A stretch of 28,276 nucleotides of DNA. It comes from an uncultured Muribaculaceae bacterium (GTDB lineage Bacteria; Bacteroidota; Bacteroidia; Bacteroidales; Muribaculaceae). The notes beneath the pieces were generated by a model. It was not told the DNA's origin. It saw nothing but the letters and a program-made list of their open reading frames with translations, and did not search any database. A program made the position numbers and the translations under genes. The stretch is from NCBI GenBank assembly GCA_910589425.1, contig CAJUSZ010000030.1, positions 1 to 28,276 of the forward strand, written 5' to 3'. Numbering within the stretch: the first letter of the stretch is position 1; each line of letters begins with the position of its first letter. Shown here one piece after another: positions 1 to 7,557 of the stretch.

Positions 1-81
1 TCTCCCTCAGGCTTTTCGACCGGGATATTAACATTTATTTTTAAACAAGCTCTTAAATTTTACTATGTAAATATTTTTTCG

Positions 82-89
82 TACATTTG
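82..89 (+). promoter_or_regulatory. Bacteroidota -7 box upstream of the repeat-containing secreted protein
   Basis: TACATTTG matches the Bacteroidota -7 consensus TAnnTTTG. A weak -33 candidate (TTTT at 58-61) lies 20 bp upstream. The predicted transcript would start near 96, giving a leader of about 110 nt before the ATG at 206. Apart from this box, bases 1-205 are AT-rich and I see no gene in them. Confidence 0.4.
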
Positions 90-205
90 CCAACGAAATT
101 TCTTTCACACACAATATTTGCGTCAATGTCCGGATTACTAAACTTGACATTATGTAATTATTTATCTCACAAAACAATCAATTTCTTAACCTAAACCACT
201 TCGTT

Positions 206-1542
206 ATGCAAAAAAACAGCACACACTGATTCTTGCAACCCTTCTGCTCGCTTCAGTCCCCGCCGCCGCACAGGAAACAATCGTCCCGCCTGTGACAATC
301 ACTCCGGATCCGGCCACCACCATCGCCTGGCATCCATCCGGCTCAAACGTAGAAATCCAGATAAAACTCGACGGCTACTACTTTTCAGCCGAACCGACTG
401 AATCACAGCTGTCAGTAAAAACACCTACAGGCAATACTGTTTCTTTCGAGTTGTTTGAAAGCGAAGCATCCAAATCTTTCAGCTACTGTTCTTTTGAAGT
501 TCCCATAAGCCAGCTGACAGAATACGGCAAATACACCTTTACATGGCATTCGGCAGGAATGACTGCCATAGACAAGGCCGACACCAACACCACAGTCTCT
601 TTCTCTGACCTTACATTCGAGTACAATATCCCCGATCCTTCCGGGATCCAGAGATATGAAATACCGGTGTCGATCACTCCCGATCCCGCTTCGACCACAG
701 AATGGGAAGTGTATCAGGATCCACGCAGCCTCGTCGAATATGTCAACTTCACCATCATCCCCGACGGATACGTGTTCAGCGACAGGCCGGCCGACGCACA
801 TCTCGAGATCGAGACTCCGTCAGGACAAAAAATTGACAACAAAATATCCACCTATTACAGCAGCAACAGCAAATGTTTGTTTAAAGTCAAGGCTGCCGGA
901 CTGAAGGAATACGGCATATACAAGGCCGTGTGGAAACTCGAAGGCTACGCGGCGACAAAAACGGACGATCCCTCTGTGATCGTGCCTCTCTCAAACCTTA
1001 CGTTCGAGTACAATATACCCGATCCCGACTGCATCGTGCCGCCGATGACCATAAACCCCGATCCGGAATCCACCACTGAATGGACATTCACCGACAACCA
1101 GGCCAAGATCAGCCTCATACTCGACGGCTTCAAATTCAAAGCCGAACCGGCAGGCGACACCGGACTGACAATTACCGACCCGAGGGGAACCACAACCACG
1201 TTCAGCCACTCGTCGTTCGTGGCCGGACGCAACCAGATCATATTCCTGATCCCGCAGGAATATCTGTCGTTCAACGGCAAATATTCTTTCAGATGGACAC
1301 CGGGCGACGCCCAGGCCACAGCGACCGACGGCTCCGCGAGGGAAGTTACATTCCAGCCACTCACTTTCGAATACGACATTCTCAGCGGCGGAGTGCCCGT
1401 CGGAGTGGAATCCATCCTGGAGACACAGCCTGCTGACGCCCGCCTCTACACCATCGACGGACGTCGGGCCGCGTCATCGCCAGCACCCGGCGTATATATC
1501 CTCAAGGAAAACGGCAAGACAACAAAAATCGTGATCCGGTAA
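206..1542 (+). CDS. Secreted three-repeat protein with C-terminal sorting-like tail; signal peptide out of frame
   Basis: I do not recognise a named family. The open frame from 292 (GTG) gives 416 residues made of three homologous blocks of about 115-120 residues (about 1-116, 126-245 and 252-364). Each opens with a TPDP/NPDP motif followed by T..W, has a central L/PDGY-F segment and closes with LTFEYNIPDP or LTFEYDI, suggesting tandem Ig-like beta-sandwich domains. Residues 370-416 look like the short C-terminal tail of secreted Bacteroidales proteins (LYTIDGRR...PGVYILKENGK...). An ATG at 206 is followed by seven A's and reaches a stop after seven codons. With eight A's it would encode MQKKQHTLILATLLLASVPA and run in frame into the repeats, a convincing signal peptide. 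The intact gene was therefore almost certainly 206-1542. It is monocistronic and ends at a strong hairpin. A cell-surface or exported role is inferred. Confidence 0.7.
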
Positions 1543-1576
1543 CACTCAGACCGCGCGGCTACCGCGTCCCGCCAAG

Positions 1577-1611
1577 AGAGGCTGCCTGACTCTGATTGTC
1601 AGGCAGCCTCT
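1577..1611 (+). terminator. Hairpin terminator between convergent genes
   Basis: A perfect 14-bp inverted repeat (left arm AGAGGCTGCCTGAC at 1577-1590, right arm 1598-1611) encloses a 7-nt loop. It starts 35 bp after the stop of the repeat protein and precedes the convergent higA. No T tract follows on either strand, so it may be a bidirectional, imperfect or mRNA-protecting terminator. Confidence 0.7.
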
Positions 1612-1660
1612 ACTATGATTCCCGGTGCCAGCGACAATCCCGGCGTTGTTTTCGAGAGAT

Positions 1661-2009
1661 TCAAAGAAATGCAGCCACATTGCGGATGCGGTTGATGCGA
1701 TCCATGAAAGAAGGGTCTGATTTGGCAACCTGCTTGTTATAGTCGGCCTGCATACTCAGCCAAATATCAGCGTCAATGCCAAGCGCAGCTTCAAGCAGCA
1801 GGGCATATTCGGTGGTGACAGCCCGTTTGCCATTTAAGACCGCGTTCAATACTGACGCAGGCATGCCTATCTCCGCAGCTAATTTTTTTTTGAGAAATAC
1901 CACGGTACTCTATCTCATCCTTTATCATTTCTCCGGGATGGATGGGCTGGCTTGGAGTGAGATTGTTTGCTATCATCCGGGGATCGACACCCTTTAATGT
2001 TATTGTCAT
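1661..2009 (-). pseudogene. higA: HigA-family antitoxin, frameshifted in a poly-A tract
   Basis: HigA proteins are Xre helix-turn-helix antitoxins that bind the HigB mRNA interferase and repress their own promoter. Reading from the ATG at 2009, the N-terminal part (HPGEMIKDEIEYRGISQKK) is typical of the family. A run of nine A's (T's at 1883-1891 on the given strand) then shifts the frame to an early stop. The rest (LAAEIGMPASVLNAVLNGKR, then TTEYALLLEAALGIDADIWL) continues in the next frame to the stop at 1661. Removing one A restores a 115-residue protein of normal family length. No higB is present: only 98 bp separate this start from the upstream PIN gene, and I found no remnant. The gene is an orphan and probably inactive unless the tract is phase-variable, is corrected by slippage, or is a sequencing error. 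Confidence 0.8.
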
Positions 2010-2012
2010 GAC

Positions 2013-2027
2013 TCTGAATTATTCAGA
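2013..2027. promoter_or_regulatory. Palindrome at the higA start, candidate HigA operator
   Basis: TCTGAATTATTCAGA is a perfect 7-1-7 palindrome ending four bases before the higA start codon. Type II antitoxins of this family usually bind such sites for autoregulation. No TAnnTTTG box was found directly upstream, so the promoter itself is unassigned. Confidence 0.45.
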
Positions 2028-2107
2028 CAGAACCCTCATTACTCCGCAAAGACAAGTCGAATCCTCCCCAGTCCTCCAAATCAAGGGCATTTTGACACGT
2101 TGAAAAA

Positions 2108-2590
2108 TCAGATTGTAACACCTAATGCTCTAAAAGCATCGTTGAGATTACAAAATTTCACTCCAACAGCATTACACACATCCGGTATTTTTACCCGTTT
2201 TTTACATAATGGATCAGATGTTTCGTGAGTTACTACTGTCACTGATTGAGAAAGTGCCTCTGCTACAATCCAAGAATCTGCAACAGAGACAAATTCTGCT
2301 TTAGCGGCGGGAGAATAGGCTCTATTAAGAGTTGTCCACTGCGACACAGTAGATAGTGCTGTAAGAGTATATGTATTTTCAGCTATAAAGAAATCTTTTG
2401 GCAGACTTCTATCTATCCAATCAACTAATCCGTCTTTGCCCTTACGAATCTCGTCTTCAACTTTCTTAATTGATCGAAAACTTCCGTTGGCTGCTAATTG
2501 TGATAACGCTTGCCAAAATGAGGGATATACATCCATTGGCAACTTGTTCTTAGCGGTTATGAATATGTTTGTGTCGAGTAAATATGTCAT
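2108..2590 (-). CDS. DUF4411 family PIN-domain protein, putative toxin
   Basis: This 160-residue protein has the start of a PIN ribonuclease fold (MTYLLDTNIFI, Asp6) and further acidic candidates for the metal site: Glu45/Glu47 in KKVEDEI and Asp105 in SVADSWIVAEA. A THET segment (121-124) is also present. Length and layout fit DUF4411, a PIN-like family often encoded beside ImmA/IrrE proteins. It starts 6 bp after the stop of the ImmA/IrrE gene, so the two form one operon. By family analogy the PIN protein would cleave RNA and the Xre-ImmA partner would regulate or neutralise it; this is inferred from context. All expected acidic residues appear present, so the nuclease is likely active. Confidence 0.78.
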   Translation of the reverse strand: MTYLLDTNIFITAKNKLPMDVYPSFWQALSQLAANGSFRSIKKVEDEIRKGKDGLVDWIDRSLPKDFFIAENTYTLTALSTVSQWTTLNRAYSPAAKAEFVSVADSWIVAEALSQSVTVVTHETSDPLCKKRVKIPDVCNAVGVKFCNLNDAFRALGVTI

Positions 2591-2596
2591 GTCCGC

Positions 2597-3709
2597 TTAG
2601 ATTGAAGTTGTCATAAATTTATCGAAAGTCTTTCCATATAATCCCGTAAGTCTATACGCTTCAGTATAGGAGATTTGCTCAGAGCGCACAGCATTATAGA
2701 CATGTATCGCAAATAATCTTCCTACTCTCTTTACAGCGGTTGGATAAAATGCGCCACCAGAACTTTTTTTCTTAACTTTACCTATTGCTCTGTAACGCAA
2801 ATAGAATTCACGATATCCCCTATCGCTTATTATATCCAAATCGTGTGCCCTGCGAGCTATAACAAGGGTACTAACATTAAATTTCTTAGCGCATTCCTCT
2901 ATTGTAGTCCAATTCTCTTTTAGGAGAACGCTGGGTACCAAAAACTCTGCGGCAACCTTATCACAATAGGTTTCTATTTGGTCATGGTATTCTCCATCAA
3001 AACCTGCATATCCAGCGCTTGCACCAACAAGCACATGTGTAAATTCATGCGCCAATGTAAACATTTGGGCATTCTTACTATCGCTGTTGTTTACAAAAAT
3101 CATTGGGGCGTTTGTTTCTCCAACGAGAGCAAACCCACGACACTCTTCCACGTCTAAAGCGCGATGGGTATTGTTACCTACAATGCCATTGAAAAACACA
3201 CATATGCCAACTTCCTCCATCCTTTCTACAAGACTATTTACGGCTTTTTCGGGAGTATTAAAACTCATCATCCAATCAATCTCTAAATTTAGATGTTGAC
3301 GGATAATAACAACCATGTCTTGGATAGGTGTATTGATGTCATATTTACCTACAAAGGGACACGGGTCAAGCTCATTTTCAGCAAGGTAATCGGACAGCCA
3401 CTCCTGACGACCTTGAACATCAAGAACTGTCTGATAAACGTTTAAATCGAATTTTCCACTTCCCGCTTTCCCTCTGAACATAGGGATGGGAGATGTTTCA
3501 ACTGGTGGAGATGGGAGTAATAGATATGCCATAGGCACATGGACCGAAGATGCAAACCCTTCAAGCTGCTTAATGGTAGGTTTCTTTTCATCTTCAACAT
3601 ACATAGCAATATCTGGATGAGTCTTAAGAAACTCACCTACGTCGTAGCCTGCGCGTTCTATAGCCCACAGGTACATTTCTTTTGGTATAGTCACATACTC
3701 GCGTGCCAT
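2597..3709 (-). CDS. Xre-ImmA/IrrE family metallo-endopeptidase, putative antitoxin or regulator
   Basis: A 370-residue protein with a degenerate Xre-like helix-turn-helix at about residues 8-65 (ERAGYDVGEFL...KKPTIKQLEGFASSVHVPMAYLLL), and a COG2856-type ImmA/IrrE zinc metalloprotease domain. The zinc motif HEFTH lies at 221-225, and a downstream acidic ligand is plausible in CDKVAAEFLVP near 255. ImmA/IrrE proteases usually cleave a partner repressor or act as stress-responsive regulators. Here the protein sits immediately upstream of a PIN-domain gene, in the arrangement expected for a two-gene addiction or defence module. Its promoter is overlapped by a 22-bp palindrome, which suggests autoregulation by the N-terminal DNA-binding domain. 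The region is more AT-rich than the neighbouring genes, consistent with horizontal acquisition. Confidence 0.85.
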   Translation of the reverse strand: MAREYVTIPKEMYLWAIERAGYDVGEFLKTHPDIAMYVEDEKKPTIKQLEGFASSVHVPMAYLLLPSPPVETSPIPMFRGKAGSGKFDLNVYQTVLDVQGRQEWLSDYLAENELDPCPFVGKYDINTPIQDMVVIIRQHLNLEIDWMMSFNTPEKAVNSLVERMEEVGICVFFNGIVGNNTHRALDVEECRGFALVGETNAPMIFVNNSDSKNAQMFTLAHEFTHVLVGASAGYAGFDGEYHDQIETYCDKVAAEFLVPSVLLKENWTTIEECAKKFNVSTLVIARRAHDLDIISDRGYREFYLRYRAIGKVKKKSSGGAFYPTAVKRVGRLFAIHVYNAVRSEQISYTEAYRLTGLYGKTFDKFMTTSI

Positions 3710-3820
3710 GGCTTTGCAAAGTTAATCATTTTTATTGAGATTAACGCATTCTTGATGACAAAAGATTTACCATCTTCCAAATATTCTTAAGAAGGTAGGT
3801 TCAACTGGCAAATAGTCAAT

Positions 3821-3851
3821 CAAAGTTAATGAACGTTTTTTAATTAGCAAA
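3821..3851 (-). promoter_or_regulatory. Promoter of the Xre-ImmA/PIN operon
   Basis: On the minus strand a TTTG -33 box (3851-3848), a 19-bp spacer and a TAACTTTG -7 box (3828-3821) fit the Bacteroidota consensus exactly. Transcription would begin near 3814, about 105 nt before the ATG. A second TAACTTTG (3724-3717) sits just upstream of the start codon but lacks a clear -33 partner; if used, it would give a nearly leaderless mRNA. Confidence 0.65.
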
Positions 3852-3862
3852 TTTGCTAATTA
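3841..3862. promoter_or_regulatory. 22-bp perfect palindrome over the -33 box, candidate operator
   Basis: The arm TAATTAGCAAA is followed directly by its exact reverse complement. The minus-strand -33 box of the toxin-antitoxin-like operon lies inside the palindrome, so a bound dimer would block RNA polymerase. Autoregulation by the Xre domain encoded downstream is the natural inference. Confidence 0.65.
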
Positions 3863-3909
3863 CAGGAAATGCTTTGATAATTGAAATCTACGGTTGGAAT
3901 CCGAGAGCT

Positions 3910-3940
3910 TTTGCCCCTCGGATATTTTTTTGTAACTTTG
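3910..3940 (+). promoter_or_regulatory. Promoter of the ABC exporter operon
   Basis: TTTG (3910-3913), a 19-bp spacer and TAACTTTG (3933-3940) match the Bacteroidota consensus. Transcription would start near 3948, so the repeat element at 3960-4096 would form nearly all of the 5' leader of the ABC transporter mRNA. Confidence 0.65.
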
Positions 3941-3959
3941 CGCGGATAAGAGCTTTTCA

Positions 3960-4096
3960 AGAGTGTGTTTGAATTTAACCCGCGTTAAGACTGAGAGGAT
4001 TTTTTGAATGAAGACCTCGGGATCAACGTGGAACTTCTTGAAAATGACGATTCTTTAATCTAAATATCAATTGTGTGTTAAATCAAGACACACTCT
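3960..4096. repeat. MITE-like element, short copy, with terminal inverted repeats
   Basis: The left end AGAGTGTGTTTGAATTTAAC and the reverse complement of the right end AGAGTGTGTCTTGATTTAAC are near-identical. Internal blocks (CGCGTTAAG.CTGAGAG, ATTTTTTGAATGA, AGACCTCGG) are shared in the same order with the element at 19936-20142. This copy lacks the central hairpin of about 65 bp found there. It ends six bases before the ABC transporter ATG. Confidence 0.7.
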
Positions 4097-4102
4097 AAAA
4101 CA

Positions 4103-5941
4103 ATGACCGATTTTCTGCAACTGCTCAGGCGATTCGCCCTCCCCTATAAATGGAACATAGTCTGGAGTGTAGTGTTCAACATACTCACCGCCTTCCTGAC
4201 TCTCTTCTCCTTCGCCTTCATAACGCCCATCCTGGAGATGCTCTTCCACATCTCCGACGCCCGCTACAACTACATGAGCCTCGAAGACGGCGACATGAAA
4301 GATGTGATCATCAACAACTTCTATTACTACAACGGGCAGATCGTGGAACAATACGGATCCGCCACCGCACTCGGATGTCTGGCCCTGATTCTTGTGGTGA
4401 TGACGATGTTCAAGACGTGCAGCGCCTATCTGAGCGACTTCTTCACCATCCCGATGCGCAACGGCATAGTGCGCGACATACGCGACTCCATGTATGCCAA
4501 GATCCTGACCCTGCCTATCGGATTCTTCACCAACGAGCGCAAGGGGGACGTAATAGCCCGGCTCACTGGAGACGTCAACCAGATAGAGTCGTCGGTGATG
4601 TCGAGCATCAACATGCTCTTCAAGAATCCGGTGATGATCATAGTCTGCCTGGGGATGATGATCGTCATCAGCTGGCAGCTCACCCTTTTCGTGTTCGTGC
4701 TACTCCCGATAGCCGGGACTATCATGGGCAAGGTGGGCAAGCGGCTGAAGCGCAAGTCGCTCAAGGCCCAGCAGATGTTCGGGCAAGTGCTGTCTACCAC
4801 CGAGGAGACCCTTTCCGGCCTCCGCATCGTAAAGGCCTTCAACGCCGAGAAGAAGATGGACGCACGTTTCCGGGGCGAGACCGGGGCATATCTCCGCATG
4901 TCGAATTCGATCGAACGCCGTCAGAGCCTCGCCCACCCGATGAGCGAGTTTCTCGGCACCATCGCCATAGCCATCGTCCTGTGGTTCGGAGGATCGCTCA
5001 TCCTCTCCGGCAAGTCGTCGATGGACGCGGCCATGTTCATCTATTATCTCGTGATCTTCTACAGCATCATCAACCCGGCCAAGGATCTCTCGAAAGCCAC
5101 CTACTCGATCCAGAAAGGAATGGCCAGCCTTGAGCGCATCGACATGATACTCAACGCCGTGAATCCTATCCAGGATGCCACATCCCCGGTGGATCTTCCG
5201 GCTGACGCCTCGCGCAAGAGCCACATCCGCCTGCGCGACGTCTGCTTCAGCTACGACGGCGAGGTGCAGGTGCTTAAAAACATCAACCTCGAAGTGAAAC
5301 CCGGCCAGACCGTGGCACTTGTCGGGCAGTCGGGTTCCGGAAAATCCACACTCGTGGATCTCATCCCGCGCTTCTGGGATGTGGACAGCGGATCGGTGGA
5401 GATCGACGGCCACGATGTGCGCCAATACCGTGTGGGCGATCTGCGGAGCCTGATGGGCAATGTCAACCAGGAAGCCATACTCTTCAACGACACTTTCCTC
5501 AACAACATAACGTTCGGCGTGGAATCAGCCACAATGGAGGAGGTGATAGCGGCCGCACGGATCGCCAACGCCCACGACTTCATCATGGCCACACCCGATG
5601 GATACCAGACCAATATCGGCGACCGCGGATGCCGCCTTTCCGGCGGACAGCGGCAGCGGATAAGCATAGCCCGCGCCATACTGAAGAATCCCTCGATCCT
5701 GATTCTCGACGAGGCCACGTCGGCTCTCGACACCGAAAGCGAGCGGCTCGTCCAGGAGGCTCTGGAACGCCTGATGAAAAACCGCACCACCGTGGTCATC
5801 GCCCACCGGCTGTCAACGATCGTCAACGCCGACGAGATCTGCGTGATGCACGAAGGCGAGATCGTGGAACGCGGCACCCACGCCCAGCTCATCGCCCTCG
5901 GCGGCCACTACAGGCGACTGGTCGAGATGCAACAGGTTTGA
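4103..5941 (+). CDS. ABC exporter, fused permease and ATPase (MsbA-like half-transporter)
   Basis: A 612-residue type I ABC exporter that would work as a homodimer in the inner membrane. The N-terminal about 330 residues hold the six-helix transmembrane domain. The ATPase follows, with Walker A GQSGSGKST (about 408-416), signature LSGGQRQRISIARA (about 512), Walker B ILILDEATSALD (about 533-544) and the H-loop VIAHRLSTI. Lipid A/phospholipid flippases of the MsbA type have this architecture and are common in Bacteroidota, but the substrate cannot be read from sequence; peptide or drug export is possible. It is the first gene of an operon, 15 bp ahead of the purN fusion. The start is the ATG six bases after the repeat element; no alternative upstream start fits. 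Confidence 0.9.
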   Translation: MTDFLQLLRRFALPYKWNIVWSVVFNILTAFLTLFSFAFITPILEMLFHISDARYNYMSLEDGDMKDVIINNFYYYNGQIVEQYGSATALGCLALILVVMTMFKTCSAYLSDFFTIPMRNGIVRDIRDSMYAKILTLPIGFFTNERKGDVIARLTGDVNQIESSVMSSINMLFKNPVMIIVCLGMMIVISWQLTLFVFVLLPIAGTIMGKVGKRLKRKSLKAQQMFGQVLSTTEETLSGLRIVKAFNAEKKMDARFRGETGAYLRMSNSIERRQSLAHPMSEFLGTIAIAIVLWFGGSLILSGKSSMDAAMFIYYLVIFYSIINPAKDLSKATYSIQKGMASLERIDMILNAVNPIQDATSPVDLPADASRKSHIRLRDVCFSYDGEVQVLKNINLEVKPGQTVALVGQSGSGKSTLVDLIPRFWDVDSGSVEIDGHDVRQYRVGDLRSLMGNVNQEAILFNDTFLNNITFGVESATMEEVIAAARIANAHDFIMATPDGYQTNIGDRGCRLSGGQRQRISIARAILKNPSILILDEATSALDTESERLVQEALERLMKNRTTVVIAHRLSTIVNADEICVMHEGEIVERGTHAQLIALGGHYRRLVEMQQV

Positions 5942-5956
5942 AAAACAGATGAAATT

Positions 5957-6997
5957 ATGAAAAATATAGCGATTCTCGCCTCAGGCAGCGGCACCAACGC
6001 CGAAAACATAGCCCGCTTCTTCGGAGAGGGAAACAAAGTGAAGGTGGCGCTGGTCATCACCAACCGCCGCAACGCCGGAGTCATAGACCGTATGGAGAAA
6101 CTCGGCATCGACACCGAGTATGTGCCAAACCGCGTCTGGGACGAATGCCCCGAACGCATCGTGGAGATGCTGCGTTTCCGCCAGATCGACCTTGTGGTCC
6201 TGGCCGGATTCATGCACTACGTCAGTCCTGTGATCCTCAAGGCATTCCCCGATAGGGTAATCAACATCCACCCCTCGCTGCTGCCCGCCTACGGAGGCAA
6301 AGGGATGTGGGGCCACCATGTGCATCAGGCCGTGGTGGCAGCCGGAGAGAAGGAAAGCGGCGTTACAGTCCATTATGTTACCGAGATTTTCGACGACGGC
6401 GAGATCCTCATGCAGCAGCGAGTGCCCGTCCTGCCCGACGACACTCCCGAATCGCTCGAACAGCGTATCCACAAAGCTGAATACGAGCTTTACCCACGCG
6501 CCATTGCCGCCGCCCTGCGCCGCATCGGCTCAGACCCGGAGGAGCGGACCGCTGCGGAAAATCCCGGGACACCGGGCGGCAGCAATCCTCCAGCTGTCCC
6601 CAAGAGCGTGGAGCAGGAATGGGCCGAAGTGCTGAAAGTGAAATATGAGCCGTCAGGAGCATCGGTGCCTCCTCCGGTGCCGGGAAAACCTGACGAGGCG
6701 ATCCGGCCGGCACTCCACCAGCCTGCGGCGCCCGGCTCACCCGTGCAGATGCCCGAACGCGAGCCAATGCCGCCCACATACATGCTCTGGGCCGTGCTGT
6801 CGGCCATATTATGCTGCTTCCTGCCCGGAATAGCCGCCGTAATCTTCTCCTCGATGGTCAGCTCACGCTATAACCGCAACGACTTCGAGGGAGCCAGACG
6901 CGCATCGAAATGGGCCGAGATATGGATCATCATTTCCTTCGTGCTTGGTGTCATATCGGCGTCGCTCTACATCCCGCTCACCCTGGTAGGACTCTGA
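5957..6997 (+). CDS. purN: Phosphoribosylglycinamide formyltransferase (PurN) fused to a CD225/dispanin membrane domain
   Basis: Residues 1 to about 190 are a full GAR transformylase, which moves a formyl group from 10-formyltetrahydrofolate to GAR in purine synthesis. The catalytic set is present: Asn103 and His105 in NIHPSLLPAY, and Asp146 in the IFDDGEIL loop. Family members normally end there. This protein continues through a proline-rich linker (about 200-272) into a CD225/dispanin-type domain with two hydrophobic segments (MLWAVLSAILCCFLPGIAAV, then WIIISFVLGVISASLYIPL) around a conserved FEGARRASKWAEIW loop. The reading frame is continuous with no sign of a junction error. The fusion would tether the cytosolic enzyme to the inner membrane. 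DUF2752 follows two bases after the stop; CD225 and DUF2752 genes are often adjacent in Bacteroidota, so the fusion may come from loss of a purN stop codon. Confidence 0.85.
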   Translation: MKNIAILASGSGTNAENIARFFGEGNKVKVALVITNRRNAGVIDRMEKLGIDTEYVPNRVWDECPERIVEMLRFRQIDLVVLAGFMHYVSPVILKAFPDRVINIHPSLLPAYGGKGMWGHHVHQAVVAAGEKESGVTVHYVTEIFDDGEILMQQRVPVLPDDTPESLEQRIHKAEYELYPRAIAAALRRIGSDPEERTAAENPGTPGGSNPPAVPKSVEQEWAEVLKVKYEPSGASVPPPVPGKPDEAIRPALHQPAAPGSPVQMPEREPMPPTYMLWAVLSAILCCFLPGIAAVIFSSMVSSRYNRNDFEGARRASKWAEIWIIISFVLGVISASLYIPLTLVGL

Positions 6998-6999
6998 GA

Positions 7000-7374
7000 G
7001 TGAACATACGGATCGTCAAAAGACTCGCAGCCGTCGGAGCCGGAGCAGCCGTATGCCTGCTCTACCTGCTCGCCGACCCGGCCGATCACTCATGGATGCC
7101 CCAATGCTTCTTCCGGCACCTGACCGGACTTGAGTGTCCCGGATGCGGGGCGCAAAGGATGCTCCACGCTCTTCTGCACGGCGATCTCCTCGGAGCGTGG
7201 GGCTACAATCCCTTTCTGCTCCTGATGATACCGTTGCTGGTTTTCATGGGATGGCTCGAGATGCGACGCACACGCTATCCAGCCCTCTATGCACGGTTCT
7301 ATTCCCTCCCGGTCATCATATCGATAGCCCTTTCGGTGGTCGGATGGTTTCTGATACGCAATTTTGGGGATTGA
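7000..7374 (+). CDS. DUF2752 small membrane protein
   Basis: A 124-residue membrane protein with the DUF2752 signature FRHLTGLECPGCGAQRMLHALLHGD followed by A..YNPFLLLM; here it is read as FRHLTGLECPGCGAQR then LLHGDLLGAWGYNP. Three hydrophobic segments are visible: near the N-terminus, LLLMIPLLVFMGW and VIISIALSVVGWFLI. The CPGCG pair could bind metal or form a disulfide, but function is unknown. I start it at the GTG at 7000, two bases after the purN-CD225 stop; the earlier in-frame ATG at 6910 would add a non-family N-terminus overlapping purN. The stop codon falls inside the first unit of the GAGTAC repeat cluster. Confidence 0.8.
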   Translation: MNIRIVKRLAAVGAGAAVCLLYLLADPADHSWMPQCFFRHLTGLECPGCGAQRMLHALLHGDLLGAWGYNPFLLLMIPLLVFMGWLEMRRTRYPALYARFYSLPVIISIALSVVGWFLIRNFGD

Positions 7375-7557
7375 GTACAAAGTATTGAGTACGGAGTACA
7401 AAGTAATGAGTACGGAGTGCGGAGTACAGAATTGTGGGAGTTTGCCTAAAACAGAAAAGATGACGGAGTGAAGTCCGCAGACCACACTCCGCCACAAAAA
7501 CTCAGTACTCAATACTTTCTACTCAGTACTTCGTACTCATTACTTGGTACTTCGTAC
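7373..7557. repeat. Inverted clusters of a GAGTACGAAGTA-type short repeat between convergent genes
   Basis: The left cluster (7373-7430) carries tandem degenerate units such as GAGTACGGAGTACAAAGTA. The right cluster (7501-7557) carries the same units inverted (ACTTCGTACTCATTAC and similar). Shorter complementary pairs lie between them (TTGTGG with CCACAA, CGGAGTG with CACTCCG), so the whole stretch can fold as one long hairpin. Stop codons of both flanking convergent genes lie in the arms. A further unit is found at 10766-10784. Confidence 0.75.

Noticed and set aside
1661..1903. A separate 80-residue gene with start MVFLKKK
   Set aside because: It is the C-terminal two-thirds of HigA after the frameshift; its apparent start lies within the poly-A tract.
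6910..6999. Earlier ATG start for the DUF2752 protein
   Set aside because: It would overlap purN-CD225 by 88 bp and add residues with no family match.
7373..7557. Possible CRISPR array
   Set aside because: Units are degenerate, adjacent and inverted, with no regular unique spacers and no cas genes.
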